From Ligula intestinalis (lineage: Eukaryota > Platyhelminthes > Cestoda > Diphyllobothriidea > Diphyllobothriidae), in NCBI GenBank assembly GCA_036362985.1, contig JAYGXS010000010.1, forward strand, positions 8,495,745-8,559,744: a stretch of DNA of 64,000 nucleotides, read 5' to 3'. The notes under the pieces are model-generated. The model saw only the letters and a program-made list of their open reading frames with translations. It did no database searches and had not been told where the DNA came from. Of the stretch, positions 46,291 through 57,908 are shown in pieces; the stretch's first letter is position 1, and the number at the start of each line of letters is the position of its first letter. The position numbers and the translations under genes are program-made.

Positions 46291-46860
46291 TTATATTCTG
46301 CTCTCCAACTAAGCCTTTGCCAATTTCTTGTGCTAAGGATGCCTCACTCTTGCATGAGACCTCCATTTGCACTTGCGAATGCAAGTAAATAGGGCAAACG
46401 CAAGCGCAGTTGGCAGCCAGAGCCAGTGTTCCATCACGGAACACTTGGTGGACATGGGTCATTCTGTGGACCCTATGACCTCATTTCGAGTTCCTGTTCG
46501 AGTACGAACATCTCACATCCTGCGCTACCTGGAGGCAGCCTGTATACGACGCTCTAAACCGGACCTATGTAAACAGTTGGAGCATGTGGTTAACCTAGCA
46601 TTGCCTTGGTGACAACCGGCTTCCAGAGTTGCACCTTCCCCTGTCCCCTTTTTCGCGTGATTCATTTTCCTCTGTTTGTCCTTCCACCTTGTTTAAACCT
46701 TCTTTCTTTAGCAAGTATCCTTAGTGACTATGACCTGTGACTTTTCTGTACAAATTCAATTTCGTAGTTTTCTCATTTGTTACTCTATAACGCATTGGAG
46801 TGACTGCACCTGATGAGCGCTCCCGAAATGTTATGGATGCAATAAACTTTGCACTACTTG
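46290..46860 (+). mobile_element. PLE fragment D: decayed endonuclease with 3' end
   Basis: The plus strand encodes ICTCECK*IGQTQAQLAARA, a broken CxC and YIGRT motif (the Tyr codon is now a stop), then in another frame EHLVDMGHSVDP and YLEAACIRRSKPDLCKQLEH ending at TGA near 46612. The tail matches fragment A at 15.6 kb. About 240 bases further the element ends with the hammerhead-like box and aataaa at 46810-46846. Confidence 0.8.
46803..46850 (+). ncRNA. hammerhead-like core at the 3' end of PLE D
   Basis: CTGATGA (46810-46816), gcgctccc, GAAA (46825-46828), TGTT. Same layout as the copies at 18749 and in the left arm at 18661-18727. Helix II is not evident and the cleavage C is T here. 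The conservation of the two core boxes between copies suggests a function or a common source. Confidence 0.3.
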
Positions 46861-48250
46861 CTACAAAAAAATTCTCACCAGGGAAATAATGCCTTAAAAG
46901 TCAAAATGCATACATTTAGCGAGAAGAGGGGATGAAATTACCATGGAGGACTTGCGAGTGGCATCAGATCTGTTTACTGGAGCAAGAGCATTAACTCGGG
47001 GAAGCTGAGGGCTAGAAATTACGCGAAGCAGAAAAAAGTCCGGCAGTGAGTTTTATTCGCTAACTAACACCTTTAGGCATACGAGACTGTAAATACTGAA
47101 AGAAAATGGACATCAAGTAAAAAAGCCGACAAACATTTTCAAACTTACGGCTGACAGACGCATTTCTCAGGCCAACGTAAGGGCAGCAACATACTACGAT
47201 GAGAAAAGCAAACATGCAAAAATGCGATCAGTAGGAGGCCATTTAGTCAACCTGTTCCTCAGTTGCCCATATCCGACTATGGTGTTTGGGCTTTTGAAAC
47301 GCTGAAAGCGGTCCTTGTCACGGGACAGTAGCCAATCTCACCAGTCAAAGGGCAGAAAACAGCTAGAATTGGGAAGCACAAACCAAAAGTAACAAGAAGA
47401 GCGCACAAGACAGCATGGCAGGACCGAAAATGGTGCTTAGATTCGCACGCGCACAAGCAAGCTCACCGAGGGCCCTCTTCTGGCACCAGCGAAAGGCACC
47501 AACAAACCAATACATTCTCAGTCTGGAATGTTCGCATATCTCTGAGTGTGACTTGCAGTGCCTTTATACTACGACATCCCTGGATGTCACTCATTGCAAT
47601 TTCACTTTCCTTGGGCTCACCTGGATGCGCAGCAGTTCTTTCTGACAGAGGCTCTGAATTCATAGCATGACTTAAATCATGCAATGTTTGATGTTGAGAT
47701 TACACCAACAGTGCAAATTTGTAAAAGGAGCCTTCAATTGAAGAAAATGAGTTTCGCGCTTAGGCTGACTGGGGTATTAAAAGATTACAGAGTTACTTTC
47801 TCATAGTTGTTTCGTGCTTGAATCCGTACCGAACTTCTGTGGCCACCCCCAATTCACTGCATTTACTGTGTGACATGGAGCGTACCACTCCTCCTTCGCA
47901 AACGCTATGCTAACTTCATCCTGACTGAGGAGGTCATAATGGCGAACTCGACAGATGCCTTTTTAGCGCAATCTTGATGTATATTTACCTAAGGGGTAGC
48001 GTTTATATGCACAAGAAATCATTGTAAGATTAAATCCACGTTTCGCTTACACTAAGAGAGGAACTTAATATCTGCTATTTGACAATTTCATGTACGATCC
48101 TGAGGATGATTTTTCGTAAATTTCGTTGTTAAAATGTGTACATACATGTATGTAGCTCACTATTATATAGTAATATATTTATTTCATGTATCTTATGTTG
48201 ACTATATGTGCATACCATTTTCAACACGGATTCTGAAGTTGCCGATCTTG
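46861..48250. other. non-coding stretch, no recognised gene
   Basis: A stretch at 47000-47650 of higher GC has broken frames without a clear motif and may be transposon debris. Nothing else is seen. Confidence 0.35.
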
Positions 48251-48254
48251 TTTC

Positions 48255-49445
48255 ACAAACCGGCTAACATCCATGGAAAGCTGGACGAAATCTTGGAAAA
48301 TGGGTTCGTAGGTCGATGCGCTCTACATTGACTTCAGCAAGGCATTCGACAAAGTTCCACATAGACGACTGATATCAAAGCTGCATCAAATAAGTGTGAC
48401 TGGAAATCGACTAAAATGGTTAGCCGACTTTATAACAGGCCGGCCTCAGCGTGTTTGCATTAAAGACACCAAAACAGAATGGAAAACCGTTTCCAGTGGG
48501 GTGCCGCATGTAAGCTTTCTGGGTTCCCTTCTATTTCTGGTATATGTGAACGACTACCTTGACTGCCTCACCTGTTTGCAGATGATCTCAAGATTTGGAG
48601 GTCGATTGAAAGCTCAGAGGATGGACAGACCTCGTAGATCGCTTACAAAAAAGGTATGAAAAGTGGCTACTGCAGCTCAACTTCAACAAATGCCAAGTAA
48701 TCCGCTTACATCTTAGTCGCAGAAAGATGATAACATTTGAATATGACTACTCGATCGGAGGTCACCAACTCGGGTAAGTGAACGAACTACGGGATCTAGG
48801 TATATGCATGACACCCAAACAGAAACCATCAACTCACTGCGCCAAAACCGCAAAGAAGGCTATGTGCATCCTAGGAGCAATCAGAAGGTGCTTCCTCTAT
48901 TTTGATGACAAGTTTTTTGAACGAGTCTTCGGTACATTTGTTCAGCCGATGTTAGAGTGTTGCGTCCAGGAGTGGTGCCCCTGGATGAAAAAAGATTACG
49001 CAGTGCAGGGGAAAGTCCAAACAAGAGCGACCAAGCTGGTCAGCAGCTTAGGAGGTCTCCCATATGAAGGTCGTCTATATAGACTCAAGCTTTTCCCTCT
49101 CTGTTATAGGCAATACAGAGGTGATATGATCATGGTGTTTAAACTCATCAGGGGAGCAGACTGTGCTTTTCAGAGGACTGAATTCTTTGAATTCGCACAA
49201 ACGAAACATCTACGCGGTCATCCGTAAAAACTGAAGAAACACCGTGTCAAACTAGAAGTGCGGGCCAACTTTTTTTCTCTCACCGGGTCATTGAAGACTG
49301 GAATAAACTTGTTCTTGCTGAAAGCGTTGACACATTTAAAAGAAGGCTTGATCTTACTTAACTTGATAGTCATACATTTGGTAGACAGCAAAGATTTATA
49401 TAATGCACAGGGTGTCCCAACAATGTATACATATTTTGAACGATT
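48255..49445 (+). mobile_element. CR1-like non-LTR retrotransposon, RT domain (pseudogene)
   Basis: The plus strand, through several frameshifts, encodes an RT domain in order: ALYIDFSKAFDKVPHRRLIS (domain with the first catalytic Asp), LKWLADFITGRPQ, VSSGVPH.S.LG (the SGVPQGS motif, degraded), a shifted FADDLKIW (catalytic Asp pair, near 48580), LNFNKCQVIRL, ELRDLGICMT (motif .YLG..), then FVQPMLE, RATKLVSSLGGLPYEGRLYR and a tail FFS-RVIEDWN-type sequence near 49280. No 5' endonuclease is seen. Stops and frameshifts show it is dead. The presence of GLPYEGRL and the WN tail fits the CR1 group. Confidence 0.88.
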
Positions 49446-51285
49446 GTAAATTTAAAGTTTATTATAATTTTATTATTTCAAAAATTTAAGCGTTAAGAAG
49501 CATCATTTTATTGTTTTTCCACTGCAGTTGAACTATATTTTTGAATAATTGAGAAAGAGAGAAGCCATTGAACATTAATGCATCCAAATACAAATGGAAT
49601 TGTTTTGTGGTGTGCGCGATTCCATTACTTTGCATTGTCAGCCATGTCTGGATTAAATGGACGCCAGTTTGAGAACATGCAGTCAAAAACATTAAAATGA
49701 TACTTGTACATAGTTTTAATTTTTTTTAATAATAAAATTACAATGAATACAATTAGTTGAAGTGTGCATAAATTTGACGGCAGAACTCAATGGCACTATC
49801 GACAGAGCTGAGCTAAATACGCAATGAGCTGTACAATTTTATTCATTGACAATGAGCTCACGTGAGAGTTTAAAACGTTGGGCAAATGAACAACTTGTCC
49901 CAGAGAACCTTTCCCCACTTTCTATACTGAACTATATAACAGACAAGACGTCGCGGCAAAACAGCTGCTATGCTATTGCGGTCACGAACGCTGACCTGAA
50001 AAAAGCACGAAGTCGGAGTGATTAACTAATAGGCTCATCTTTTAGTCTACCAAATACCCGGTTCCTTTTAAAACGCCAATAGGTGTCCATTAGACCAGCC
50101 CGCGTTCCTAGAAACACCCGTTGTCCGTCATGCATTCTTACTTATTCGACCCAACAGTAATCCATGAATGTTTTTGTTCATCATTTACTTTGACAGTACC
50201 CACATGCACGCTCTAGAACATGATTTTTATTTTTCATTACAGTGAAGCCATATTTATCAAACCGATGAAAATCGTAGAGGAACTTCACCCCAAATAGCGT
50301 CTTGCGAGCTTCACGTTTATTGTCAGGAAAATTATAACAAGAGTTAGACGACCTTGTAATTGTGCGTTCGAGTAGAAAAAAATAAAGGCTTCGAAAAAAT
50401 GTCTTTTCATAAAACACGGAATGTGTTCGTGATGGGAGTTTCAATGGATCTTTAAATAAATGCAAGAAACTCAAATAAATTGGCATCCTCTCCCCATTTT
50501 CTGAAGGTGAAAAACGTTAACTGTTGAATGACATGCCATACTGACCCCAAAAAGCTTGGATCTAAATGTGTGCAAGGTCGTTAAGGGTTCAGACTGAATG
50601 TAATAAATTAGCTAGTCCGTAGGGAAATCCGTTCTGCTCATATGAAAACCACAGAAAACCTTCAAGTAATAAATTTAGAATTTTTATTTGGAAAATATTA
50701 TTATTTGTGGGCTTTTTTGCTCTCCAGAGAGAACTCCAGAGCACCTCTGAAGCCTTTAAGTCAAATATTATCCGCAGCTAAAACTTGAGTATGCAAGTGC
50801 ACATGTGGTAGTTCTTTCAATTTTCTTTACGACTCGCGCCAGATTTGGGCTGGCTCCTATGTTAATCTCACTTGTTGGTATGCTCTATACCCTTATAAAT
50901 CACTGCGAGAAACCCATTACAGTTTTCTTTTGATTATTATTGTTCGTGTTCATTATCTTTAGGCGTTTTTGGTGAAGATATACATATTTATTGGGTGTTT
51001 AATAATTTTGATTCTACTTTTGGGTTGCAAGATTCCAATCAGAGATTTCAGAAGAGCAGTTGGCGAGCATACGCGAGCTTTCGATAAATTGTCATCAAGC
51101 CAATACATTTATATGGGAATGGGACACAAGTTAAACATGTTCGCTCTTTCGTACAAGTGAATCGCGAAGGCTGGTTACGCGGCGCTGAAGGTTTAGTGGA
51201 GCCAGCCCAAGGGAAGGAAGGAAGGAGGAACAAAGAGAGAGCGCAAACTGGTGTATGCAGTTAATTGACTGTTCAAACTTTGGGG
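49446..51285. other. AT-rich non-coding stretch, nothing recognised
   Basis: No domain or RNA gene seen; open frames are short and AT-driven. Confidence 0.4.
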
Positions 51286-51289
51286 TGCG

Positions 51290-51930
51290 AAGCTTGCAGG
51301 AGGCTCTTTTGTGCACACGAGACCGGCTTCGTAAACCTGATAGCCGTTGCTTCTACTGTTGATAGCAAGCGCTGACTTACGGACTTTGGATGTAGTTTGA
51401 TGGGACCTTATAAATAATCTACAAGGTTTTTTTGCAGTGCACAGTTCCCGGTATCAACAATGTGAGCGAGCATGGCGCTGTTTGTGCTCCCGAATTCATC
51501 TTTTCTCAGCCATACCGGGAGATGTTCGATTATTTGTTTGGATAAGCGCCGACTCGTGCGACCAAAATAACCTGCACCACAGGAGCAAATAAACTAGCAG
51601 ATGCACATCTAGGCAGTCTGAGCTGGCAACCTTTTCTTACATTAACCGTGCTAGACTGGATTGGTTGAGAATAATACAGTAACTCCCGCTACTTGGAAGG
51701 TTCTTGACACGGCTTGGTCGAAACCTCTTCTTAGGAGTTCACCCTTCACGTCCCCTTGAAAAGGGACTTTGAGAAATAGCGTCTTCTTTTCCATAGTGAG
51801 TGTGGTTGGTTTTATTTGTCTTGTTATCATGTTCTTTCTGATGAATCTCTCAGCATACTCGTACTCACGAAGCAATTCCTGGACTTTCTTAAGCCCCATC
51901 TGTCTGTCAAGCAAATTTTCCATCCCTTAT
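51290..51930 (-). mobile_element. PLE fragment E: connector and decayed endonuclease
   Basis: On the minus strand 51923->51651 encodes QELLREYEYAERFIRKN, then KKTLFLKVPFQGD, ELLRRGFDQAVSRTF and VLFSTNP, matching the connector of fragment B. The endonuclease follows with breaks (an AGYFGRTSRRLS-like stretch near 51570-51540). The downstream part (gcaggaggctcttttgtgc on the plus strand near 51300) matches the region beyond fragment B at 29255. It extends further 5' than fragment B but lacks the RT core. Confidence 0.82.
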
Positions 51931-52149
51931 GTTAAGCATCGGACTAGATTTAGTTTCTGTTGAAGGGGTACACTGAAAGAGGAAACAGTGCATTAACTTT
52001 CCTTCTTTGACGTCCTCCTAAGTCAACGACCTGACAGACGCTTCCGAAGGAGTGCCTATGGAAGAAAAACCTGGTCGGAACAATGTGCAAAGTTTGGCAC
52101 TTTCGTACCCATCGAACGTTAACATAATCTAGTCTGCTGCTTAGCGCAG

Positions 52150-52329
52150 AATGATATTCCAGCTAATGAAATTCTGTCTATATAATTGGCCGCTTTGCAG
52201 CCGCTAGTGGGGCTCGAGAGTGCGCCCGAAGGCATAACGGGACGAGTGAGTCCTGCAACCAATCGGTGAGCACCCACGCATTAAGCGGGACGGGTGCGTC
52301 CTCTAACTGATCGGCGTACGCTTATCTGC

Positions 52330-52330
<1 letters not shown>
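52150..52330. repeat. SINE-like tail sequence
   Basis: The plus strand aggtt-like unit ggggctcgagagtgcgcccg followed by aaggcataacgggacg matches 60260-60310 (ggggctcgaaggaaagcccaaaggcacaacgggacg pattern) and part of 16990-17020. A second, diverged unit follows (agcgggacgggtgcgtcctc). No tRNA-like head. Confidence 0.45.

Positions 52331-52332
<2 letters not shown>

Positions 52333-52370
<38 letters not shown>
52333..52370. repeat. (TA)n microsatellite
   Basis: About 38 bases of alternating TA. Nothing else of note. Confidence 0.98.
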
Positions 52371-52373
<3 letters not shown>

Positions 52374-53790
52374 GTTCACTTATGTCAGTTAGCTATATTT
52401 ACCCCGTAACCTTTCAATTGATAGCGAAATCTCTGCAAAATCATGGGCATTGCGCGTAAAAATTGTGTCGGTATAAAGAGGATGGGTGCCTATAGTCGCT
52501 TTTAGCTTAGCTGCCCTGACTTGCGTCCCTACCTGTTGACGAGCAAGCAGGTATATCGATTAGTCGCCGTTAAAAATTCACGGTAAAGGTGCTGTCGTTC
52601 GTGTCTTCCAACTTTCTTTGGGATTCTTAATCAGCGTACTGAATGCCCGGATGTCTAGACTAATCAGCAGGCAGGCATATCGGTTGGCTGGCGTCACACG
52701 TCCACGGTGAAGGTCGTGCTCAGGAAACCTAACGATTATCGATTTTTTGTTATTAAAGTTGGCTGCGTGGCGCAGCTGTCTTACAAGTGAAGAGAAGGAC
52801 AAAGGCCCAGGAGAAGGCAGAGCATATCTGGGTTTACTAACTATGGGAATCGCCTGAGGGAGTGGGTGTGATGGTGTGACTGTCTTATTGAACGAGGACA
52901 AGCTACATTACAGCCAGTTACACTGCCTCGCTGACTGCCGCCAGGATTGTGCTGCCGCTGCGCACAATGCGTATCCATTTTGCTATCAGGGTCGGCTTGT
53001 TCCTGGTTTTTAGCGTCTTCGTTTGAAAATCCGGAACTCGAAGTATCACACATTTCAAGACAATTGACCTCCATAATAATTAAACTCTTTACTTTATTAT
53101 CTGCATATAATCCAGCCGAAAATTATGTAAAATGATCTTCGACTCCAAGCTGGTAGCACGACGTAGTTCTCTCATAATGGCTGTTGGCTCTTATCCTACC
53201 ACTTGTTTAGTTTGTGTGTTCATCTCGTCAAACGAGTGCATTAACTTAGACCAGGAAAGTCTTGTACCCTATGCATTCGAGCGCACGTATAAAATCGTTA
53301 CTTTTCAGGCCAGTTTTGGTGGCGCCACTGATCCCCTCTTCCGTAGTTGGCCATTCCTAGGTTTTTTTTCAGGCAATCTAATTTCGTATTCAGTTTCGGG
53401 ACTCCCAATGTACAGACTCATGCCAATTTCCTTGTGAATGAAAAAGTTTGCGTTCCAGGTATCTGCATGGATAAGGAAGAGGACTTGTGCTAGACTTGAT
53501 CCGGTCCTCGACAAGTCTTATTCCTTATCCAATGTCCGTGTCCTTAGGAAAGAAACACACATAAAAACTGTGGTTAGTAACATGTTCTAATCCTCAAAAT
53601 TTTGGGGCCTTATTCGACTAATAGAAGTCGGAGTAGTTTTGTCTTCTGTACGGATGCTTGATGGTACAGAATGCCCACCTGTTCCATACGCTGAGATGCC
53701 ATAATTTTATCCTTCCCAGCGCAAGTATGTAACAGAAAGCTGGTCCGCGTTTGCTGTGTTTAACACTTACTCAATTGGACGATTTGGTGT
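52371..53790. other. non-coding stretch, no recognised gene
   Basis: Frames are open for up to about 100 codons on both strands but have no recognisable motif. Two diverged units share gtaggcatatcg/aggtatatcg and ttcacggtaaagg/tccacggtgaagg at about 52545-52590 and 52665-52710, a possible local tandem duplication. Confidence 0.35.
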
Positions 53791-53794
53791 GTTT

Positions 53795-55480
53795 TTACCC
53801 CGTCGTGAATCGAGCTGTTACGTTGAGATCATTTGGTTTCTGCTGCAAGGTGTAACCGAACCACCTGTAATCTTCCTCTAGCAGCATGTACCAATGAAAG
53901 GTACTATTTGGAGAAGGTATCGGGATGCCGATCATATGAAATATTATTGAGGTAGTGTTGCTTTTAACCATCTCATCGGCAATCCTGTTTACTTTCTTTT
54001 GCAAATTAATTCGGTTTCGATCATGTCTGATTTGGATAAACTCGCACGAAGTCTCGCATGTTCTTTTGATAGGCACGGGCCGTAAATTTCCACCCTTACC
54101 AACCAATCGTTGTTGTGTAAAAATTTTGTTCATCCTGTTCCGGCCATATAAACTAGAACGCTAATGACATGGTAGAGCGGTCAACGTACCAATTGTTTTC
54201 GAAAACTGTTGACGGTTGTGTGTACTTTCTCTATCTGGACCATAATTCCCTTCAATAAGTCGTTCGATAGAAAAATACCTTTGAAGTATAGAAATGAGCT
54301 TGCCCTTTGCTTTTCTTTTTTACTTGTGCTTGATACGGCTATGGGCATGCCAGATCTAGCCGGCCTCTATGTCATGGATCGTATCTCTCAAGGCGTGATG
54401 ATCCATGGAGGCTCCTGAAAGCCCAATCTTCTCCAGCGACGGAGACCTAATACCAAAGTTTCACAAACCTTTCATTTCTTCACAACCTGTGAATAGTCAG
54501 CTTTTGGGTTGACCTCTCTAACGCCTTCAAGTAACCCATGACGCCGGATCGACAGTTGCAACAGTGGGCCCGTGAAGCGAACAGCAGAGAGCGTGCTCAA
54601 ACCACACCAGTCGTGTTTATTGAATAGTCTGAGTTATCCTCGTGATGTTTTCGCAGCCAGTGCGGACTGTTTCCTTTGAGACAAAGTCGGTATACTTTAT
54701 TCGAACGATTTTTCTCAAGCAGCGGTGGTCAAATACCTCCAAGATTTGCTTATTGTACCTTCGCACAGCTCAACGTTCACATCCTTGGAGGAAAAAATGA
54801 GCGGATGGATGTACACTATGTGGATCTTTCTGGCGATTGGGATTTCACATTGCGTCCGAAAAAAGGCACGACGAGCAGCATCAATTTGGGAGACAATGTC
54901 GTCCTTACTCTATCCGTTCAGTAGCATGAGCAGCCTCACCCTCAGACGTTTGTAACTATTTCAAGTTGACAGCCGCTAATCTCGAGAAGTGCCTTCTTCT
55001 GGTTAGAGATGCCAATTGAAAACCCCATGGTCTTAGTAATGTTAATGGCTAAACTCACGGATTTTGCAACCTCGTGAACTTTATATTATGAAGGCTTGGA
55101 GCTAGAAAGGGGATGTTATTCGCATAAATGACTTCATTCAACCGACGTACGAGTGCAAACGCAATCCTATCAGCGTTGTGCGCAGCCTTTCCGAGGATTC
55201 AGTCGGTGACGTAACTGAATGGAATGGTGAGCAGCAAACAACCTTGTCGAACGCCAGACCGAATGTTGAACTTTTTGGGGGCATTATGGACCAGATCTCT
55301 GGCGAGATCCGACGCGAGTACTTATTTATCCGCTACGCTATCTTATTTGTTCTTCCTTTGGAGGAAATCTGTGTGCACTTTTTGGAATGTGACGAAAGAG
55401 ACGTTGGAAGACCAAAATCACATAATGTCCTCATAACTAATCCCATTGTATTCGAAGTATATTAGTTCTGAAAGCTCAAG
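53795..55480 (-). mobile_element. RTE-like non-LTR retrotransposon, RT remnant (pseudogene)
   Basis: On the minus strand the order is: FNIRSGVRQGCLLL.IPFSYV (the SGVRQGC..SPILFN motif) near 55265-55200; then AINITKTMGFSIGISNQKKA and EISGCQLEIVTNV (55070-54950); KDDIVSQIDAARRAFF near 54890-54850; and finally EEDYRWFGYTLQQKPNDLNV (near 53880-53830), equivalent to the RRLRWFGHVLRRPP tail of RTE-class elements common in flatworms. Frames are broken at many points and the catalytic YADD box is not legible. The region 54330-54660 looks unrelated or inserted. Confidence 0.75.
54330..54445. repeat. dispersed repeat shared with 57655-57790
   Basis: atacggctatgggcatgcc and gatctagccggcctc recur at 57663-57698 with the same continuing pattern (ggatcg...tctctc..gcgtgatga versus gaacgg...tctcc.tgcgtgacga, then a shared ggagacc). 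On the minus strand both can be read as an RxTWxxxIHDIEAG-like string, so it may be a fragment of a retrotransposon end. Confidence 0.5.
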
Positions 55481-56830
55481 TGAATGACTGTGCGCCTATT
55501 CCTGAGCGAATGTTGACCCCATCCATGTTTTATCTAGATTTGTGTTTGGCAAAGCACTGATAAACTTTGAGTGGCACTTTTGTAGTAAGCCTTCACGCAT
55601 CAGTCAGCGAAGGCAATATAGCGTGAGCCTGTGCCATAAAATACCGGCGGAAACGTCTAACTACCGGCCCTCCTATATTATCTTTGGATATATGCACAGG
55701 GTGATTTTGGAATTGAAGTAACTGCCAGTAAATATTTGTGCGAACACTACCTTACTTGCCTTTACATGGAGGTTCTCTTAAAATCCAGACCTCCAATGGT
55801 TAAGTGTTTATTAGGAGAAGGTTGGCAGATTTGAATAGACCAATTGACCCGATTTTGATTCCATTTCGATTAAATTCACGGCTGCGGTGGGGCTTCAACA
55901 GCTTAGTTGGCTAGAGCGTTGGCTGTATTAAAGTCTTCCCTTGCTGGCATGGGTTCCAATCCCACTGCAATCGAAATTGTGCGGTCTACAGTTTACCAGT
56001 AAGATCTTCAGCTTAAAAAAAGGGGGCATGTCAGCGGAATACTGTCCAGCTGTTTGTTTAATTGCGGAAAAAGTAACTGCGCCTGATAAACCTGAAGACT
56101 ACTTCACACACGGGTGACGGAATAGTGGGAAGAAAGGACTCTCAAGTCGCGGCTCCTGAAACGGAACTCAGTCACACCTTTAAGTTTGACAAGGTCCCAG
56201 TTCTCGCAAGGATTGACAGTCGCGTGAGCCATTAGCCGCTTTAGTATGGGTTCTCTGGCCCGCAGTCGATTCATAAGCGTAATTACCTTGCGGCTATATA
56301 TTCTATGCTGAACACAGGCAAAGTAATTAGCAACGTGTGTGGCCAAAGGTTCCAGTGACAGCGACTGGTATTGCCGAATCATCGTCGTGCGAAAAACCGA
56401 GAACCGATAACATTATGGCAATCAACGACCGGAACTCGGACTAATGAGCAATCACCGCGCCATTTACGAGCACCGGCGAGGAATGCAAGATCTGCTAATT
56501 GGGTTAGGCACGTGACTGCATGGCAACTGTGTCCTATAAGTACTGCACCCCTAGCATCTATGACTGTTTGTGGTGATGGTCTCAAGCGAAAATTCTCAAA
56601 GTCAAACCTTCTTCCAGCGATCGGAGCTTCTTCTGAAGTGTTTAGTACCGTTTTATTGTAGCTGCCAGCGATTGCAGTCACCTTCTAACGATATATTTTG
56701 CGTTTAAGCTGGCCCGGCTGGGGCCTATTCCCGTCTTTTTTCCTATGTGTGGAAGACTAACCCCCGTAATTATTGGTTCCTGACTCAACTAACCTCAATC
56801 CCGAATTTCCTTCTGCTATTTCTATCTTTT
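55481..56830. other. non-coding stretch upstream of the dynactin gene
   Basis: Holds a tRNA-like repeat (55895-55975) and otherwise no recognised gene. If the dynactin start exon has a 5' UTR intron, its first exon and promoter would lie here, but I cannot locate them. Confidence 0.35.
55895..55975 (+). repeat. tRNA-derived repeat (SINE head or tRNA pseudogene)
   Basis: CTTAGTTGGCTAGAGCG resembles the tRNA D-arm and A box and TGGGTTCCAATCCCACTGC the T-arm and B box, at about the right spacing. The acceptor and anticodon stems do not close convincingly, so this is a tRNA-related repeat, not a gene. Confidence 0.5.
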
Positions 56831-56832
56831 AG
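56831..56832 (+). promoter_or_regulatory. DCTN4: splice acceptor just before the dynactin start codon
   Basis: A strong pyrimidine tract (ccttctgctatttctatctttt) ends in AG seven bases before the ATG. It could be the end of a 5' UTR intron or a spliced-leader trans-splicing site; flatworms use both. The sequence alone cannot tell them apart. Confidence 0.5.
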
Positions 56833-56839
56833 GCTAGCC

Positions 56840-56968
56840 ATGGCTACATATTTCGATCTGCGGCGTGTGCAGCTTCTTTGCTCGTGTAATCGAATCTGCC
56901 CGTTGTCGCAGCTCTACTTCTGTCGACACTGCTACGATGTAAGGTGTGGGAACTGCGTATCACACGAA
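56840..56968 (+). CDS. DCTN4: dynactin subunit 4 (p62), first coding exon
   Basis: ATG at 56840 opens 43 codons ending at donor CACGAA|gtaagt (GT at 56969-56970), phase 0. The product begins MATYFDLRRVQLLCSCNRIC and continues PLSQLYFCRHCYDVRCGNCV SHE. The PLSQLYFCRxC and CVSHE blocks match the N-terminus of animal dynactin p62, including the CxxC pair of its zinc-binding (RING-like) region. The N-terminal 15 residues are not conserved, as usual. The start is the first ATG after the acceptor at 56832. The protein would be the p62 subunit of the dynactin pointed-end complex, an activator of cytoplasmic dynein. Confidence 0.93.
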
Positions 56969-57654
56969 GTAAGTTTTGTGGGTTTGCGTGTATCCTTGAA
57001 GTCTGTGCCAGTACTGTCTTCCCCTTTAAATCTGGGGGGAGGGCAATAATTTTGAAATAATTACACATTAAGAATTCTGCAATTCGTACTTTGAACAGCA
57101 TTCAGACTGAAAGTACCGGATGACTGGAAGGTTCTGACAGCCAATGGGTGCACGATAGACGACTCTGGACAATTCCTTCCTAGATCACTTCATCGCATTC
57201 CTGTATACAGTAGATCTGACACGTTAAAAGTCATGGTTTGCAAGGATAACCGGATAAATCATTCATCTCAGGCTGGAGAATTAGGCGATATGACTCCGAC
57301 TATAGTCCATGTGGATCGTCCCTTTAGGTGGTATCCGAACCGCCTCTCTTCTTGAAAACGTGGTGCATTTTGCGGGGTCAGCTCGTGAGTCGTAATATTT
57401 AACTGTGCCAGTCACTGCTTCTGATCCTGACTCTATTTTGCTATCTGACCCAAATGGGTGAGGGAGGAGAGAGCTCGGCGTAATTCGCCTTCCTGCGCCT
57501 ATCGTGCTGTGGGTCACGCGGTAGATGTCATCGTGCAGAATGGTCGAACTGACGATATCGGGAATTATGACCGGAACCAACTATTTGAATGCTAAAGAAG
57601 TCTAAGCTCTTCAGGTGCGTGGCGCTATTTAGTCGATGTACTTACTTGTGGGTG

Positions 57655-57790
57655 TGCTTGTTACGGCTGTGCTCATGCCTGATCTAGCCGGCCTCAATGA
57701 TATCACGAACGGTACCTCTCCATGCGTGACGATTGGCAGCAACGGATCTGGAAAGCTCCACCCGGTCTCTTCTTCTTCAGCGGTGGAGAC
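57655..57790. repeat. dispersed repeat shared with 54330-54445
   Basis: Second copy of the pair described at 54330, inside dynactin intron 1. Confidence 0.5.
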
Positions 57791-57908
57791 CGAAAATAGA
57801 AGGTCCAAAAACCGCTGCAATGTCTTGACGGAGGCCGATGTGCTGGACGCTTTTTGTGTGGTCTGAAACAACCAAGCGAGGCGTGTGGTGAAGGAACTAG
57901 TTGTTTGC

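Noticed and set aside
52333..52370. (TA)n tract as a functional site
   Set aside because: An ordinary microsatellite with no associated structure.
55895..55975. Possible tRNA gene
   Set aside because: A- and B-box-like sequences are present, but the acceptor and anticodon stems do not pair, so I treat it as a tRNA-derived repeat.
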